A stretch of 64,000 nt of DNA from Gloeophyllum trabeum ATCC 11539 (lineage: Eukaryota > Basidiomycota > Agaricomycetes > Gloeophyllales > Gloeophyllaceae): NCBI RefSeq assembly GCF_000344685.1, contig NW_006920417.1, positions 1,365,776 to 1,429,775 on the forward strand, read 5' to 3'. This document shows positions 34,888 through 47,026 of this stretch, piece by piece. The notes beneath the pieces were generated by a model. That model was not told the origin of the DNA. It saw only the letters and a list, made by a program, of their open reading frames with translations, and did not search any database. A program made the position numbers and the translations under genes. Each line of letters opens with the position of its first letter. The stretch's first letter is position 1.

Positions 34888-36507
34888 ATGTCGGATACGC
34901 AAACACCCTTGGCGAAGCCGCACAAATGGTCGTCCTTTATGGTGCAGCTGTATGGCTCCAGGAAGCCTCCGGTGTGCGGATCCCTAAACCCTAATACCTT
35001 GGAAGAGATAGCGCGCGAGAAGTGCAAGGATCACCTAGGTAAGGGGTTAGTTTCATTCGTTTCGCCTTGCTGATCCAAGTTCGGTTTGAAGATGCGTACA
35101 TGTATATCTTCGGAAGTGCTGGCACTTCGTCTACCCATCACGCGAATCGAAAGGCATTCGATAGATGGAGACTTGTCCCGCGTATGCTAAGGGACGCCAC
35201 AGAGAGAAGCCTGGAGGCTAGTATCATTTGGAACGAATTCGGTACCTGACTCAGATGTCGCTTTAGACTACTATCTTTGGAGTCAAGTACCCCTCTCCGC
35301 TGCTCATCGCACCGATCGGAGTGCAAGGGATAGTCTGTCCTGAGGCAGAGCTAGCCAGTGCTGCAGCTGCGGCCAGGTGCAACGTGCCATACATAATGAG
35401 CTCCGCCTCCACACGCTCCTTGGAAGCTATAGCGAAGGCTAGCGGCAATGGTCCACGGTGGTATCAACTGTATTGGTGAGAACATTCTTCGTGAAACTCG
35501 AGTCCGTTCATAAAACAGCGCAGGCCGAAGTCCAATGACATCACACTGTCGCTCTTGGGCAGGGCGAAGGCCAACGGCTACACTGCTCTCGTTGTCACCC
35601 TGGACACCAATATTCTGGGATGGAGACCACATGATATCGACTCAGCGTACCTGCCATTCTTGAACGGCGTTGGGATCCAAAATGCCGTGGCTGACCCCGT
35701 ATTCATGGCGCGGTTCAACCTGCAGCCCATAGTAGATGAGCGGCCCGAGTTTCCATACTCACCTGCTAAGATCGAGAAACTCGCGGCAGACGGTGACGAG
35801 AATGCCAAGCGGAGTTGCATGTTGGGGCGAGCCTGGCTGGCTGAGGCCAACTCCGGGGAGTTCAAAGTTTGGGATGATGTCAAATTCTTGTTAGACAACT
35901 GGGACGGCCCTGTAGTCCTCAAGGGTATCCAGACTGTTGCTGTAGGCTATGCGTTTCTTTCATCGGTATATCTACGGCTCACTCCTTCCCCTAGGACGCA
36001 GAGCAAGCTTTAGAAATAGGCTGTCACGGCATTGTCGTTTCCAATCACGGTTGGTCATTTTACTGTACCTTCCTTTGATAATGCCCTGATTTACCTGCTT
36101 CCATGGAGGTGGCAGACAGGTAGACGGAGCCATACCGTCTCTCTGGGCCCTCGAGCAAATCTGCTCTTCGCCTAAGATCCGTCAAGCGCAGGAAAGTGGG
36201 AAATTCACCGTAATTTTCGATTCAGGCCTTCGCACTGGCTCAGACGGCATCAAAGCAATGGCTCTCGGTGCCCAAGCCATCGGACGTACGTACCTATACC
36301 TGCCTTATCTTCTCGCCTATCTGACGACACTTCATAGTCGGACGACCCTACATGCACGGGCTGACAATCGCAGGTGAAGCAGGAGCTGAGGAGGTTATTA
36401 GGTCCTTCTTGGGGGATATGGAAGTAACTCTTGGTTTGATTGGTTGCACCAGCGTCAGTGATATTTGGTACAAGAAGGAAGAAGTTATGGAGAGAAGCGA
36501 TGTATAG
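34888..36507 (+). CDS. FMN-dependent alpha-hydroxy acid oxidoreductase (lactate 2-monooxygenase-like), copy 2
   Basis: Seven exons: 34888-35038, 35092-35216, 35267-35475, 35524-35941, 35995-36049, 36109-36285 and 36338-36507. Paralog of the gene at 27567-29177, in opposite orientation. Landmarks: LLIAPIGVQGIV, MSSASTRSLEAIA, YQLYWPKSNDIT, ALVVTLDTNILGWRPHD, NGVGIQNAVADPVFMARF, PVVLKGIQTV, catalytic SNHGGRQVDGAIPSL, VIFDSGLRTGSD, and a complete FMN phosphate loop ALGAQAIGLGRPYMHGL formed across the last intron. Intron 2 (35217-35266) begins GC instead of GT; its position matches a normal GT intron in the paralog. No cytochrome b5 domain. Substrate is probably L-lactate or a related 2-hydroxy acid. 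Confidence 0.9.
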
Positions 36508-36963
36508 TAAGCATATACCTCACTGTGATTTACAGTACATGGAATAGCTGTAGCAAATTATCTTCGCTTTCAATGTGTGCTGTATTGGCGCCAGAGGCCA
36601 ATCTTCTAAGTTCAGACGGGCAGCACAAAGAGGTAGGGCGCAGGTGCATCGGTCGCACTAAACCTACTGTTAATATTCTGGTGTCCTCTGAAAGACTTTT
36701 CAAGTGGTATCGCGGCGGTTGGTAGATCGGCGGAAAGAGTGGTATGCTCGTGACCCTCGATATGCTATATATGTCGGTATACAGTGAAAGGAGTGCAATG
36801 TACATATCGTCCGATGGTCCAACTACCAGTATTGTGATGTTCGATTTAGTGCTACATTGAGCTTTGCACATTGCTACCTACAAGATGAGGATGGGTGTTG
36901 AGTTACCCTTCAAACGCAAGTAATATTCACGATACCTTGGTTCTGCTCCTAAGAAGACATCCA
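36508..36963. other. Intergenic between convergent genes
   Basis: It separates the 3' ends of the FMN enzyme (plus) and the Tvp38-like gene (minus). No gene seen. Confidence 0.5.
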
Positions 36964-38503
36964 TTAGGTATCAAGACCCCTGTGGCCAGGACTTTGATCA
37001 GACGGACCACTTTCCAGATCTCTGTGGACCATGGGTTCGGAGGAAAGGCGGATCCGCATGCTGGCCTTGGATGCAGTTAGTTCTATGTCCTGACTCAGGC
37101 GTCCTGCGGTGCTCGTACTCGGGGCCGACAAATACGGCACACTGTCTAATGCAGAGAGGACCGTCGACGAAGACTTAGCTTGACTTATCAGGAGGCTGCT
37201 GTTCAATATCGATACTCTAGTAACAGGAGATGAAACGTACCGAGCTTTCCGTCTCGCATAGATTACCTCAGGTCTCACGCGCTTCATCTCCCGCAGGATA
37301 TACCACATCGCGAGGATTGTCACCAAGATGGTGGCAACAGCCAATGGATACGTGACCTTCTTGTCGGACTTGCCACCTACCGGAAGGTGATGTGAAGAAC
37401 GTCAGAATAACAAAGGGTTGCGAGAGGTATCGATATCACCTTCATAAGTCTGCAAAAAGATCACACCCAGGTAGACGTTCAGCATTTGTCTAGGCAGAGA
37501 CAGCAAGGCCGCCATGGAAAATGATATAATTCCGACGCCGCATGTAGAGAAGACAGCCGTCGAAACTATACTCCAGTTCAGAAATTAGCCGTAGAATGGA
37601 AGAGCATGGTGCCCACGTACAATGAGGAGGGATTGCGCTGTACCGGGCGACGAGAACCACGCGGAAGCCGCCTTGCCTCACCACTCTGGTTAGGCATGCA
37701 TAAGCTATCTGTTTCTTCTCGAGTTTCTCGCAGCGAGATCGGCAACAGTATTTGAATGCGCTATGTAGAGGTTAAGTGTAATCCTCCATAGTTACAGAAG
37801 GGGGACATACTAGAAGTTGCCAATTTCACCCAAGAACGTTCCGGCTGCGACGATCCCGAACCCAATCCAGAGTCCCCAGACGAGCCCGCAGATTAGAGCA
37901 ATTATTTCGTGACCCCAGAGCTGCAGTAGGTGAGCCGAATTCACGACCGAGAGAACAGACAGTTATAACTGACTGGGGGAAAGGAGACAATGAACAATAG
38001 TGCTATGGGGATAACCCATGCCCCCGGAGTGCTACCGATTGAGAAGTAAGCAACATAGAAATGAATGCGCTGTGGTGATTACTTACTCTCGTAGCCAGTC
38101 AGATGCGGGCAGCATCCCCACAACTATGCGATCATGGAATATAGACAATAGAGCGACAAATACGGCCACGAATGCTAGAACGACCAGCAGCCCTACATAT
38201 ATGCAATTGCCTTCATTAGCCTTCGTGATTGAGAAGCAGGTGAAGGCTATACAGACATTTCCGTCGTCCTTGTAGCCACCATCGTGGGCTTATATATTTA
38301 CGCCAGTCGAAGAATATCCAGGAATTAGTTATCTGTAGGGCCTGAGCCTCACTGGGAGTCGGGCTGGGTGTCCGAGTTACCGCCCTATCCAGTATGTCTG
38401 ACTTGTTCTCGTCAAGGGACGGCACTCCTTCCGGAAGCGTCGAGGAAGCGGGGCGTTCAGGGAGAGGAACGTCGTGGTGATCAGTAGCAGGCTGGACGTC
38501 CAT
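36964..38503 (-). CDS. Tvp38/TMEM64-family (VTT domain) membrane protein
   Basis: From the ATG at 38503 (MDVQPATDHHDVPLPERP) the protein has a disordered N-terminus and then a first span WLLVVLAFVAVFVALLSIF. The core of the VTT/DedA domain follows: GHEIIALICGLVWGLWIGFG, GTFLGEIGNFYAFKYCC, TRVVRQGGFRVVLVARYSAI, the region of FSTAVFSTCGVGI with FSMAALLSLPRQ, and a last span PLAVATILVTILAMWYIL. A Ser-rich tail ends HRGLDT. Members sit in Golgi, endosomal or ER membranes and act in vesicle traffic or lipid scrambling. About seven exons with short introns. The family call is firm; the exact role is not. Confidence 0.82.
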
Positions 38504-39814
38504 CGTGATGATAGAGGACTTCCTGTCCAGTGCGAAAAAGAACGTCCTGGTACAGTCCAGTGGGTCGCCTACCACAAAGACAGCAAGTTACGAGGAGAGC
38601 GGGTTGCAAGAGGAGGATTAGGCGGGTGGGACGTCCCAGCAAAAGAAGAATTCGGAAAGCTTCATGAAACGGTGGCGTGCGTTTAAGAGGCAGGGCGTCC
38701 GCGGGGCTGGTACGGCGCGAATGGACTTGACTCCCAGCCATGGGAACGTCCTCTCTCGTAAACGCTGCATATGGCCGATCCACAGCGAGAGAGCGACATC
38801 ACCGGTCTGCCACCGCAGACTTCAGTACCGCATTCTCAGCTATATTACGCAGGAGACGAAGAGATTCGAGCGAAGCCCTGGCACTGCATCCCGCGCCGCA
38901 TTAGTGTAAGGGATGGAAGGAGTCTTTAGATAACGTGGAGGACCAAAGTGGTGTTCCGAAGACTGATGGCTGCAACGTTGTCACTGGTCCGAGATTAAAG
39001 CGTCCCGGAACGATGGAACAACGTGGCAGACATAAGTATTTTACTGGAATAGCACAGCGCGGAAGCAATCAGATCCTCAGCCTGGAAGTTTTAGACATCT
39101 GCATAAGTCAGCCCTCGATGGTTCGTTTGCTTCGGGCCTTTGGTGATTCTCAATTATTCCTTTCAGTGCCCGGCTACCTTGAAAGACCTTTCTGCCAAAG
39201 AAGCAATTATTACACGTGAAGACATTAGTGAGTTCACCACCATCCTAACCCGAAGACAATAAAGGGACGTCACCTCCTGCTAGTGAGAATATTGATCACA
39301 CTCTTGGGCGGGTCACTCCATTGGAGACGCCAGACCGAAATACAATGCGGCCAATACGTCCTACCTGGGAAAGAAAGTACGCCATTGCAGTTAGTCAGTG
39401 TCACGAGCTGAGAATGGCTGTGAGGGAAGCCGCAGCAAGGATATGACTGCGCTCACATTCTTTCACAGTACAGTGAAATATGAATCATGATCGCCCCGGC
39501 AATACCGCGAATCCAAGGTCCAGAATTCAACACGCGTCCGAATGGTGACGCATTTGAAAACTCGCACAAGGATGCCTAGTGTATGAACAATGAGTACGGT
39601 GGCGTCCGAATCGGGGTGGGACCCAGTGTCACCATCACGTGATCGTGACTAGTGGTACTCGCGCGTCGCATCCGCGTTTCCGATATACCCAGTGGCCCTG
39701 CGACTTTCGTGCGGCGTTCTATAGCGAACATATGGAGGGACAGAACGGCCAAACATCCGATGCATTGCATAACCAGGTCTGTGTCTGCGCAATGTTCTGG
39801 ACGCGTCATTATTG
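38504..39814. other. No confident gene
   Basis: Open frames on both strands lack domains. Upstream exons of the gene at 39815 could lie in 39650-39810, but I could not join any in phase. Confidence 0.35.
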
Positions 39815-41142
39815 ATGTCAGTTCAGACGATACTGCGACAACGCCGCGAAATCGAGAGCTTGAAGAAACAGCTGAGAAAATTCATAGCGAAAGCCAAGAC
39901 ACTTGTTGAAGATGACACCAATGGTGCCTCATTAAACGCTGCTGCCTCCTCAGCGTCCGGTAAGAGTAAATATGCAGACAGGGGCCAGAAGTCAGCTTCA
40001 CTTGTAAATTCTAGTTCCGGATAATGAAGGCAGAGATGAAAGTAACGAAGATTCATTCGTGGCCACCGCTGTGTGGGATGACGGAGACGGGGTCTACAGA
40101 TGCACCGATTGCCTCTGGGAAGTCATCGACCAGTTTTGCCAAGGCTGTGGCAGAACCTATGAGCATGACATGGAAGATGTTTGTATTTTTGGTCCTTATA
40201 TTGGCCAGATAATTCATTCTTTGTAACCAGCTCCTTCCTCACGATCCTTACAGTAGTATCTCTACCAACGACGAGGCTCTCGTAAGCGACCGATTTAGAG
40301 CACCGCGCGGCACAACCCCGCTGCTAGACATAGAGCTAGCGCCTGAAGACGTGCAGAAACCGCCTGAATACTTACGACTCCTCCGTCGGGGGGGAACAGG
40401 AGCGATGTGTGAAAGGTACAAGTTGACATTTACCGAGAAGGGAGGAATCACCGCTAGAGCAGATAAGGGGCTGAGGGAACTCTTCGCGGGCCCCGCAATC
40501 GATGAAGACGACCTATGGTCCATTCACCTTGGGCGGTGCATCAAGCTGGAAGAAGCGGACACCGACGGCACTCAGTTCATTCAGGACTTGCTGGAGGAGG
40601 TACTCTATTTCCCTCTTCGCTCCGAATTCAGCCAGTGCATCTGGGAGCGCTGGGAGACCGTAAAGACCGACGCGGACGTATGGGTTACGAGACCAATCCT
40701 CGACCGATTCGAGCAGCTGGAAAACAGCGACGGCGAAGATTTCTGGGATGATGCGGACGACGATACAGTAGGCGCTCGCGAGTCCCTGTTGAGGGATCGG
40801 GCTTTGGCCGACGAATCGGACGAGGAGGTCATTCAACCCGATGAGTACGAGAGCACGGATGAAGAGTCAGGGGTATCGGACGGCTCGGATGATGAAATGG
40901 AAGACGCGGACTGGACGTTCCAAGCCGGAGTGTCTGACGCTGTCTACGATCCTAGTACGGATTCGGACATGGAGGACCAGCTTGAAGAGGACTGTTCAGA
41001 TTGCGTTCCAGTCACAAAGACAGAGCTGGACGATGGAGCCGTGGCAGTCAAGCCTGAGGACCCGTATGACTCCGCGGACTCGGACTTCGACTCGGAAGAA
41101 GAGCTTAGCGGCGACGAATATGTGATCGCATCAAGAAAGTGA
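39815..41142 (+). CDS. Acidic Cys-rich protein, function unknown
   Basis: Begins with a basic coiled coil (LRQRREIESLKKQLRKFIAK), then crosses a 55-bp intron (39960-40014) into an exon with a four-cysteine module, YRCTDCLWEVIDQFCQGCGR, that probably binds zinc. A very short intron (about 40223-40253, 31 bp, TTTGTAACC donor) seems to join the long last exon. That exon holds YLRLLRRGGTGAMCERYKLT and VLYFPLRSEFSQCIWERW, then a strongly Asp/Glu-rich tail of about 120 residues ending YVIASRK. The C-terminal acidity suggests a nuclear or chromatin role, but this is inference. The start could be further upstream. I know the general look from basidiomycete proteins but no named function. Confidence 0.6.
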
Positions 41143-41294
41143 GAGAGAGAGACATTTAACCAAGCGGGTACATCGTAGATGATCGTACAACATGCGATTA
41201 ATCGAGTAGTCCAATTCCGTAGTCCGTTAATAGTCCGTACTTCGTAACTAGTCGTCGGTCCTCCTTTTCATCGTCCTGGGACACGGCTGGGAAG

Positions 41295-43108
41295 CTATTC
41301 ACGATGTGTAGATGCCGAGCAGGTCCGTCCTGTTCGTGACAGTATCATTGATACCACACGCGCCTATCATTTCCATTAGCCAGTCACTGCTTGCGCGAGA
41401 CATTGTAGTACGTACCAATGAAATCACCATACAACGTCGCCCTCTGCGACATATACTGGCCAAATTCATCCAGCGCACACGACGAACCCGGGCCGTCCTG
41501 GCACCCAGGAATCGGAATGGGCGCCGAGTTCACCAGTGCCCGTACATAAGAGCTGCTCGTGCCGTTTGCCGCGCATTCTAACCTCTCCAGGCCGAGGTGT
41601 CCGAGGAAAGGGAGGATCTCGCTCGTCTTCCAAACTCGCGCGTAATTGATCTTGTCCGAGGGCATCGTCTTGTTCACGTCCAGGTCCGGGTAGTAATCGG
41701 AATTGTTGAAGAGTCCGAGAGCGGTGAGGACCAGAGGGGGCTCTTCGCGGTGGCTGAAAGACACGTAGAGAGATTGATTGAAGGTGGTCGAGTTTTGGTC
41801 GGATTTCAGGATGTCCAGCGACGCGCGGAGCCAAGGCAGGCCGAGTTGGGGGCCAATAGGGTTCCCGTATCTGAAGTCTACGCGTCAGAGCCTCAAGGTA
41901 CACTGAAGACTAAAATCCATATACCCGATGCTATAAAAGTACATAAGGTCGTTGGCATACTCGAAGTCAAGCCACTCCTGAACAGAGAATAAATTGCAGA
42001 ATTCCGTCCTGTTCCTGATTACTGTGTCGTAGCCGCACAATTCCTGCATGCCGAAGACGTCGTCTACCGTGAAGTTAAAGCCGGGGACAGCGGCATTGAA
42101 CCTGGCGATGATAGGAGCGGTGTACTGATCCTGCCATGCGCCTTGTTGCTCCGAGCCTGCTGACGAGTGGAAATTCGGGCAAGATATCTGGCGGAGTGCA
42201 AAACCATTAAGGCTAGCGAACCAGGTGAGCGGTTAAGCTACTTACATGAGGTGTTAGGGAGTTGGCGCTGTCGTTCTCGCCTTCGTTGACGACGACCAGC
42301 TGCGCGCTGTCGTTGCGGGAGAACGCCCCTTGTATGAAGGCCTGCGCAGACTCGACCGTCCTGGATGCTGTAAACTATTCAGCGAAGTCCATCGGATTGC
42401 TTGTGCCAAATGCGACTCACCTGAAGCGGCCCAGACTCTAAAAGCGCCGCTCGTCGTCGAAGTGAGGTTTGGGTACATCCTGGCGATAACACCGCCGAAA
42501 GCCTGCGCAGCCTGGATACCAGACGGGGTCACTTTCTCGAGCTGCGCGGTCTCGTTCGTAATCGGCGACGTGTAATTCGCCAAGAACCGCAAGTCGCTCG
42601 TCCGGGTGAAGGCGGACTTGTCTGAGAAGTTTGCTAGCTTTTCCAGGAAGGGCGAAAGATATGTCTCATAGTCGTACTAGATAGAATGCGTGAGAGAGAC
42701 CAAGACTGAGTGTAGGATCGTACATACATCGTTAGCGTAGATGTTGGAATGGCGAACGAGGTACGTCGCCTTCGCGACTGAACACCCTGAAGGAACGTCC
42801 GGGTCTAGCTGGACGCCCGGAGCGTCAAAGTAGGGAGCAATCCCGGCGAGATGCTCCAGGACATCAAACTGGTATCCGCCTGGTCCCTCTATCACTTGTC
42901 GTTTGTCTGCAAACGAAGACTTTTTAGCGTGACTTTCTGCAACGTACCGTCTTCACGTACGGTGCGGGATAGTGATGCCGTTGACGCTGGCGTAGCTCAA
43001 GACTTCATCCCGAGTCTTGAAATACGGTACAGCGGCCGTTGAGGTTAGCGAAGAGACAATGCCGAGGAGAACAAACGGCGACGATAGCCTGAGCATCCTG
43101 ACAGACAT
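41295..43108 (-). CDS. Secreted histidine acid phosphatase (phytase-like)
   Basis: From the ATG at 43108 a signal peptide follows (second Met start MLRLSSPFVLLGIVSSLTST), then PYFKTRDEVLSYA. The phosphohistidine site reads YLVRHSNIYANDYDYE; the classic RHGxRxP motif is thus RHSxxYA, a variant of this fungal branch. Later parts include RVWAAS with SAQAFIQGAF, many N-glycosylation sites (NFS, NET, NST, NRT, NKT), FGMQELCGYDTVIRNR with EWLDFEYANDLMYFYS, and SFSHREEPPLVLTALGLF at the position of the HD proton donor. Members hydrolyse phosphomonoesters such as phytate or inositol phosphates outside the cell. Several short introns. The last exon is uncertain; the end at 41295 assumes an intron from 41400 to about 41334. 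Confidence 0.83.
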
Positions 43109-43303
43109 GTCTTCAACCTCGAGGTGAGCACGACAGCGCAGGCAACCTACAGCTGCCCCGCATTTTATGCTGCACGGAAATTAAGCGAGTAATGATATCA
43201 TTGAACGTAGGTACCGGCGGCGCAATTGCAACTGCGCTTGCCAAGAGCTTCTGCATGGAGAGGTTGCTCTGATGTTGCGGGTGGCGACCGGCGGCACCTG
43301 CGA

Positions 43304-43319
43304 CGCGTGACGTCACGCG
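43304..43319. promoter_or_regulatory. Perfect 16-bp palindrome with a CRE core
   Basis: CGCGTGACGTCACGCG is exactly self-complementary and contains TGACGTCA, the binding core of ATF/CREB-type bZIP factors. It lies about 195 bases upstream of the phosphatase ATG. The role is inferred from the motif only. Confidence 0.5.
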
Positions 43320-43714
43320 GCCGTCTTAGAGTAGTACGAGCATAGGAAGGTCGAGTACATGTACTTCGCACATAAACGTCCTAGCCAACGATACAATGTA
43401 GTATCCACTACAACCAGAGCATTAGAGTAAGTTCGTTAGTCTTAGAGGTCGAACGGCAGTATCGGCACAATACTCTAGATGATCTATGGAGTTCACAGAA
43501 CGGAGGAGGGAGTGGGATGTATAGCTACAATGACAGAGTTGCCCGAAATCTACACTCTAATAACTCTATTGAAATGGCTCGCTATCGTCGAGCCCCGCAC
43601 TGCCCAGGCCGAACTGACCTGGGTCTTCTCCTACGTTCGTGATGAAGTTACCCCACTCGTCGAATCTGGCTTTCTGGTTCGGAATGAACAGGGTACGAAA
43701 GACAAACCGAAAAC

Positions 43715-46700
43715 TCACGAAAATCCGCTTGGCGCATTGAGCCACAAATTGGATAGGTGGTCGTCCCAGAATATATTCGCTTGTGGTCCCGGATGATCGG
43801 AGCCAACGTCAGCCTGAGAGGACTGCATTCCGGATGGCAACATCCCCTGAGAGGGTCCCATGAAGCCTCGATCATTAGGCGACTGGGCAGAATGAACTGG
43901 AGGTTGCACTTGCGACAGACTCGCCGAGGAGGAAAGGAGATCTAGCGGTGTGGTTGCCTGGAGAGACGCGCCGTCCGGTTGAAATGCCCTGCCAATATTT
44001 GGTGAGGTTTGGCTGCCCCATAAGAAGGCGTTGTAGATATCGTAGTCAGTGCTTAACGCCAGATTGCCCGTCTCGTGACTAAAAACTGGGAGGCCGGCAA
44101 CATCCGCTGGAGTCGGCAGAGAACTCGCGTCAAAGGTTGACGTTGACGGGTCCGCATACTGTGGCTGTTGGAGGATAGAATGGGAAGCGTCGTCGGTGCC
44201 AGAGCCAAAATTCGCATCGGTGCTACGACCGGGCATCCCTCTGTCCTCAGTCTCTTCATGTTCTCGCTGGCGCTTGTTGACTGGCATATAACGGGGGTTG
44301 GAATACAAGTCTCCGGCTTCCACCAGACTACATAGTATGTCACTAGAACATGTGGCGTCAACCGGTGCCAAGTGTGGAGCACAGGGCCCAACTCACCGCA
44401 ATCGGCCTGCCAGATACCAGCTATCCGCACTGTGAACAGTAGTAAACGGACGGATATAGAGTAGTACACACCGCGGCTCAGACTGTTCCAATACACGCAG
44501 GCCTTTCTTGACTTCATCCATCTCCTTGGAAGGATCAGAACAGAGCCCTGATCGCGTGCCTGCCCATACGTTGAACAGTAGAACTATGCACGCGCTGAAA
44601 AGCCCGGACTCGGTCTAGGTGTCGGCAAACGTCGTATGCACTATTGGACGACGACACAAAGCACTCACAAAGAGGAAATGCGGGAAATGACAGTTGTCGC
44701 GCTGGTGGACGGTATCAAGTATACGGATAAGAGCCCGGGCGGCATTGGTGCAGATCGTCAGAGAGGGGAGGTTCGAGGTCTTTCCGGGCTGCGGGATGAA
44801 GGGCCGGTGGACTATTATCTGAAGACGGTAGTAGGCACAGTAGAGATAAGCGGACTGGAGGAAAAAGAGGCAGTCTTCGCGATGTGGGTCCCAGTGTACT
44901 GTAAACGGGTGAGAGACAAAGTAAACCAATCAGCGCGGCACGTACGATGGCTTGGCAAGCTGTCTCTCCATTCGTTCAGAGCGGAATCTAGCTGCGCGAC
45001 AATGCGTTTCTCCCATTCATCTCCCACGAATCCCATCATCAATTTCGACTTATGGATGGAGTACTATCAGAATATCAGAATTTGCAACTGCGCAACATCG
45101 TAATGTCTGACATACTATCGTTTGGTGAGCAAATGCCAGAATCCGGTCCAGTTTGATTGACCAGATGAAATATGCGAGCTTGGATGGTCTGTCCTCCGGT
45201 TGCTTCATGACGGGATTCGAATTGGAGTCAAGCCAGTACTCATCATCGCATTCAATGGGCATATCAAGGTCGAAGCTAGGATTTGATTTATGTTACCGCG
45301 TGAGTAGCCTTGAGCCCAATAGATACTCACGCTTCTTCATTAATAGCAAAGGATCGACCAAGAGTGGCGCTGTAGTAGCGATCGAAAGATACGAGCGTCC
45401 TGTATACCTAAGTGAGGAGGGCGCGTCGCAGTTATGCATACGGACGCACCAGAAAGCGCGTCTCCATTGCTCATCCTCGACCAACAGCGCCGGCGACCTA
45501 CAGCCTCGAAGGCGATGCACTCCAATGTCCTGTGCTGCTCGGATACCCACCCCAATTACCAGCCAGCCGGATTCCGGTACAGACGAGGAGCTCAAGAAAA
45601 CGGTCACGAGCTGAAAGAACACGATGAGCGTCTGAACTGTGGAATCGGAGGAGGGGCATATACAGTATGAGACTGCAGCTCATATAAGCACGGAGGTGCG
45701 AACAGCGACCTGCACGCTACCCGAGGCCGTAGTTGATTGAAGTATCTCCACCCCGCGGAATGCCAACCGTCATATCCGTCGATGAGGACTCGTTTGTCGT
45801 CCGACCACCTTGACCCACATGCACAAACCAGCAGCAACAGGCACGCGAATGCGTCCTCGCGAATATGAGTATCTCCTGCTACCTTCTTCTTGAACGATGG
45901 CTCGTGAAGCAACGGCACAAAGTCATTTATGTAGCGGAAGTAAAGGTTTATAAGCGATTCCATGAGGTCTGCGGGGGGAAACTCGAAAGCCTGGCTAGAC
46001 GGACAGGGACCCGCCTTATTGTGCTCTTCCCACTGCAAATACCGGATGATTAGCTATTAGTCTCTAAGATACATTCATCATAGAAAACCCACGGGGCACG
46101 CTGACCAAAATTCAGTACGCATACGGCCCCAAGGTCTCAGGGCCGGGTTCTTTGCAATGGCATGCCCAAATTTCAGGCCCAAGGTACTGTTGAGCAACCT
46201 GAATCCGCTAGACTCGCCGATATACCGAGGGACGACAGGTTGCAGGGAAAGGGACTTCATGTGGGCCGTGAGACCGTTTACAAAATAATCCCCAGAGCAC
46301 ATGTCGGACATGTCTGGATCAAGAAAGCAACCCTCCCCAATTGGCGGTGGTCCACAGCAGGGTTCGACAAGGGTACCGTCCAATGGGCTCTCATGGTCCA
46401 GGGATTCTCGTGGGCGAGAGGTTGTGGCTACCGAGACGTTACCGCTGGACGTCTCGTCTTCGGAAGTGTCACCAGCAGCCATCTGTGGTCGTGATGTTTA
46501 CATACAGAGGAATCAATAACCGTTCACGCACCTTGTTGAGAAGTTGCTCCATTCTGTTCAGACGACTGTCGAGGCTCTCTGCAACCCTACGATAGTCGAG
46601 TGTGCGGTTCGGTCAGTTGAGAACATCTACCATATATATTACGGCGGTACCTCTTTGAAGGACCTCGTTTCTATCGTAACATTAATTTAATGCATGCTCG

Positions 46701-47026
46701 GCCGAGTGCTGCGATCATACCTTGGTAGCATCCTCGTACGTACATTCGACGTGAGATATTGAGCAATTCGAGCACTTCTGATCTGTACGCTCTATGCCAT
46801 CGCCTTAGAGGCCGTCACTTTGCGTACCAAGGAAGGATGATATATCGCCTTTACTTACACCGAACTATCAGAGTGTATTAGTAAGTACTGCATCTCTGAG
46901 TGATGATACATCCTCACTTTTCTTCCGCCTGCATGAATCGCAGGCTCGTTGAACTCGCCGTTTCTTAGCAGTACTGAATCCACCTTGGCCGTCTTTCAGG
47001 TCTTCCGCAGAGGCCATGGCGGCCAT
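43715..47026 (-). CDS. Zn2Cys6 fungal transcription factor
   Basis: The protein starts at the ATG at 47026 (MAAMASAEDLKDGQGG). The DNA-binding cluster reads CDSCRRKKIRC then CSNCSISHVEC, an exact C-x2-C-x6-C-x9-C-x2-C-x6-C pattern. It is spread over three exons, the middle one being only six bases (46859-46864). A dimerisation helix follows (VAESLDSRLNRMEQLLNK), then the fungal-specific regulatory domain: NLYFRYINDFVPLLHEPSFK, DAFACLLLLVCACGSRWSDD, AAQDIGVHR, MPIECDDEYW, PSKLAYFIWSIKLDRILAF and ILDTVHQRDN. The C-terminal part is Ser/Pro/Gln-rich and ends LNAPSGFS at 43715. More than ten introns, roughly 900-1,000 residues. It is divergent from the oxygenase gene starting near 47238. Confidence 0.88.
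46859..46864 (-). other. Six-base microexon in the Zn2Cys6 motif
   Basis: Read on the minus strand, TTCGGT is flanked by CTGATAG before and GTAAGT after. Splicing AAA A + TTCGGT + GC GAT gives KIRCD and completes the canonical cysteine spacing. Without it, the third cysteine and the reading frame are lost. Confidence 0.8.
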
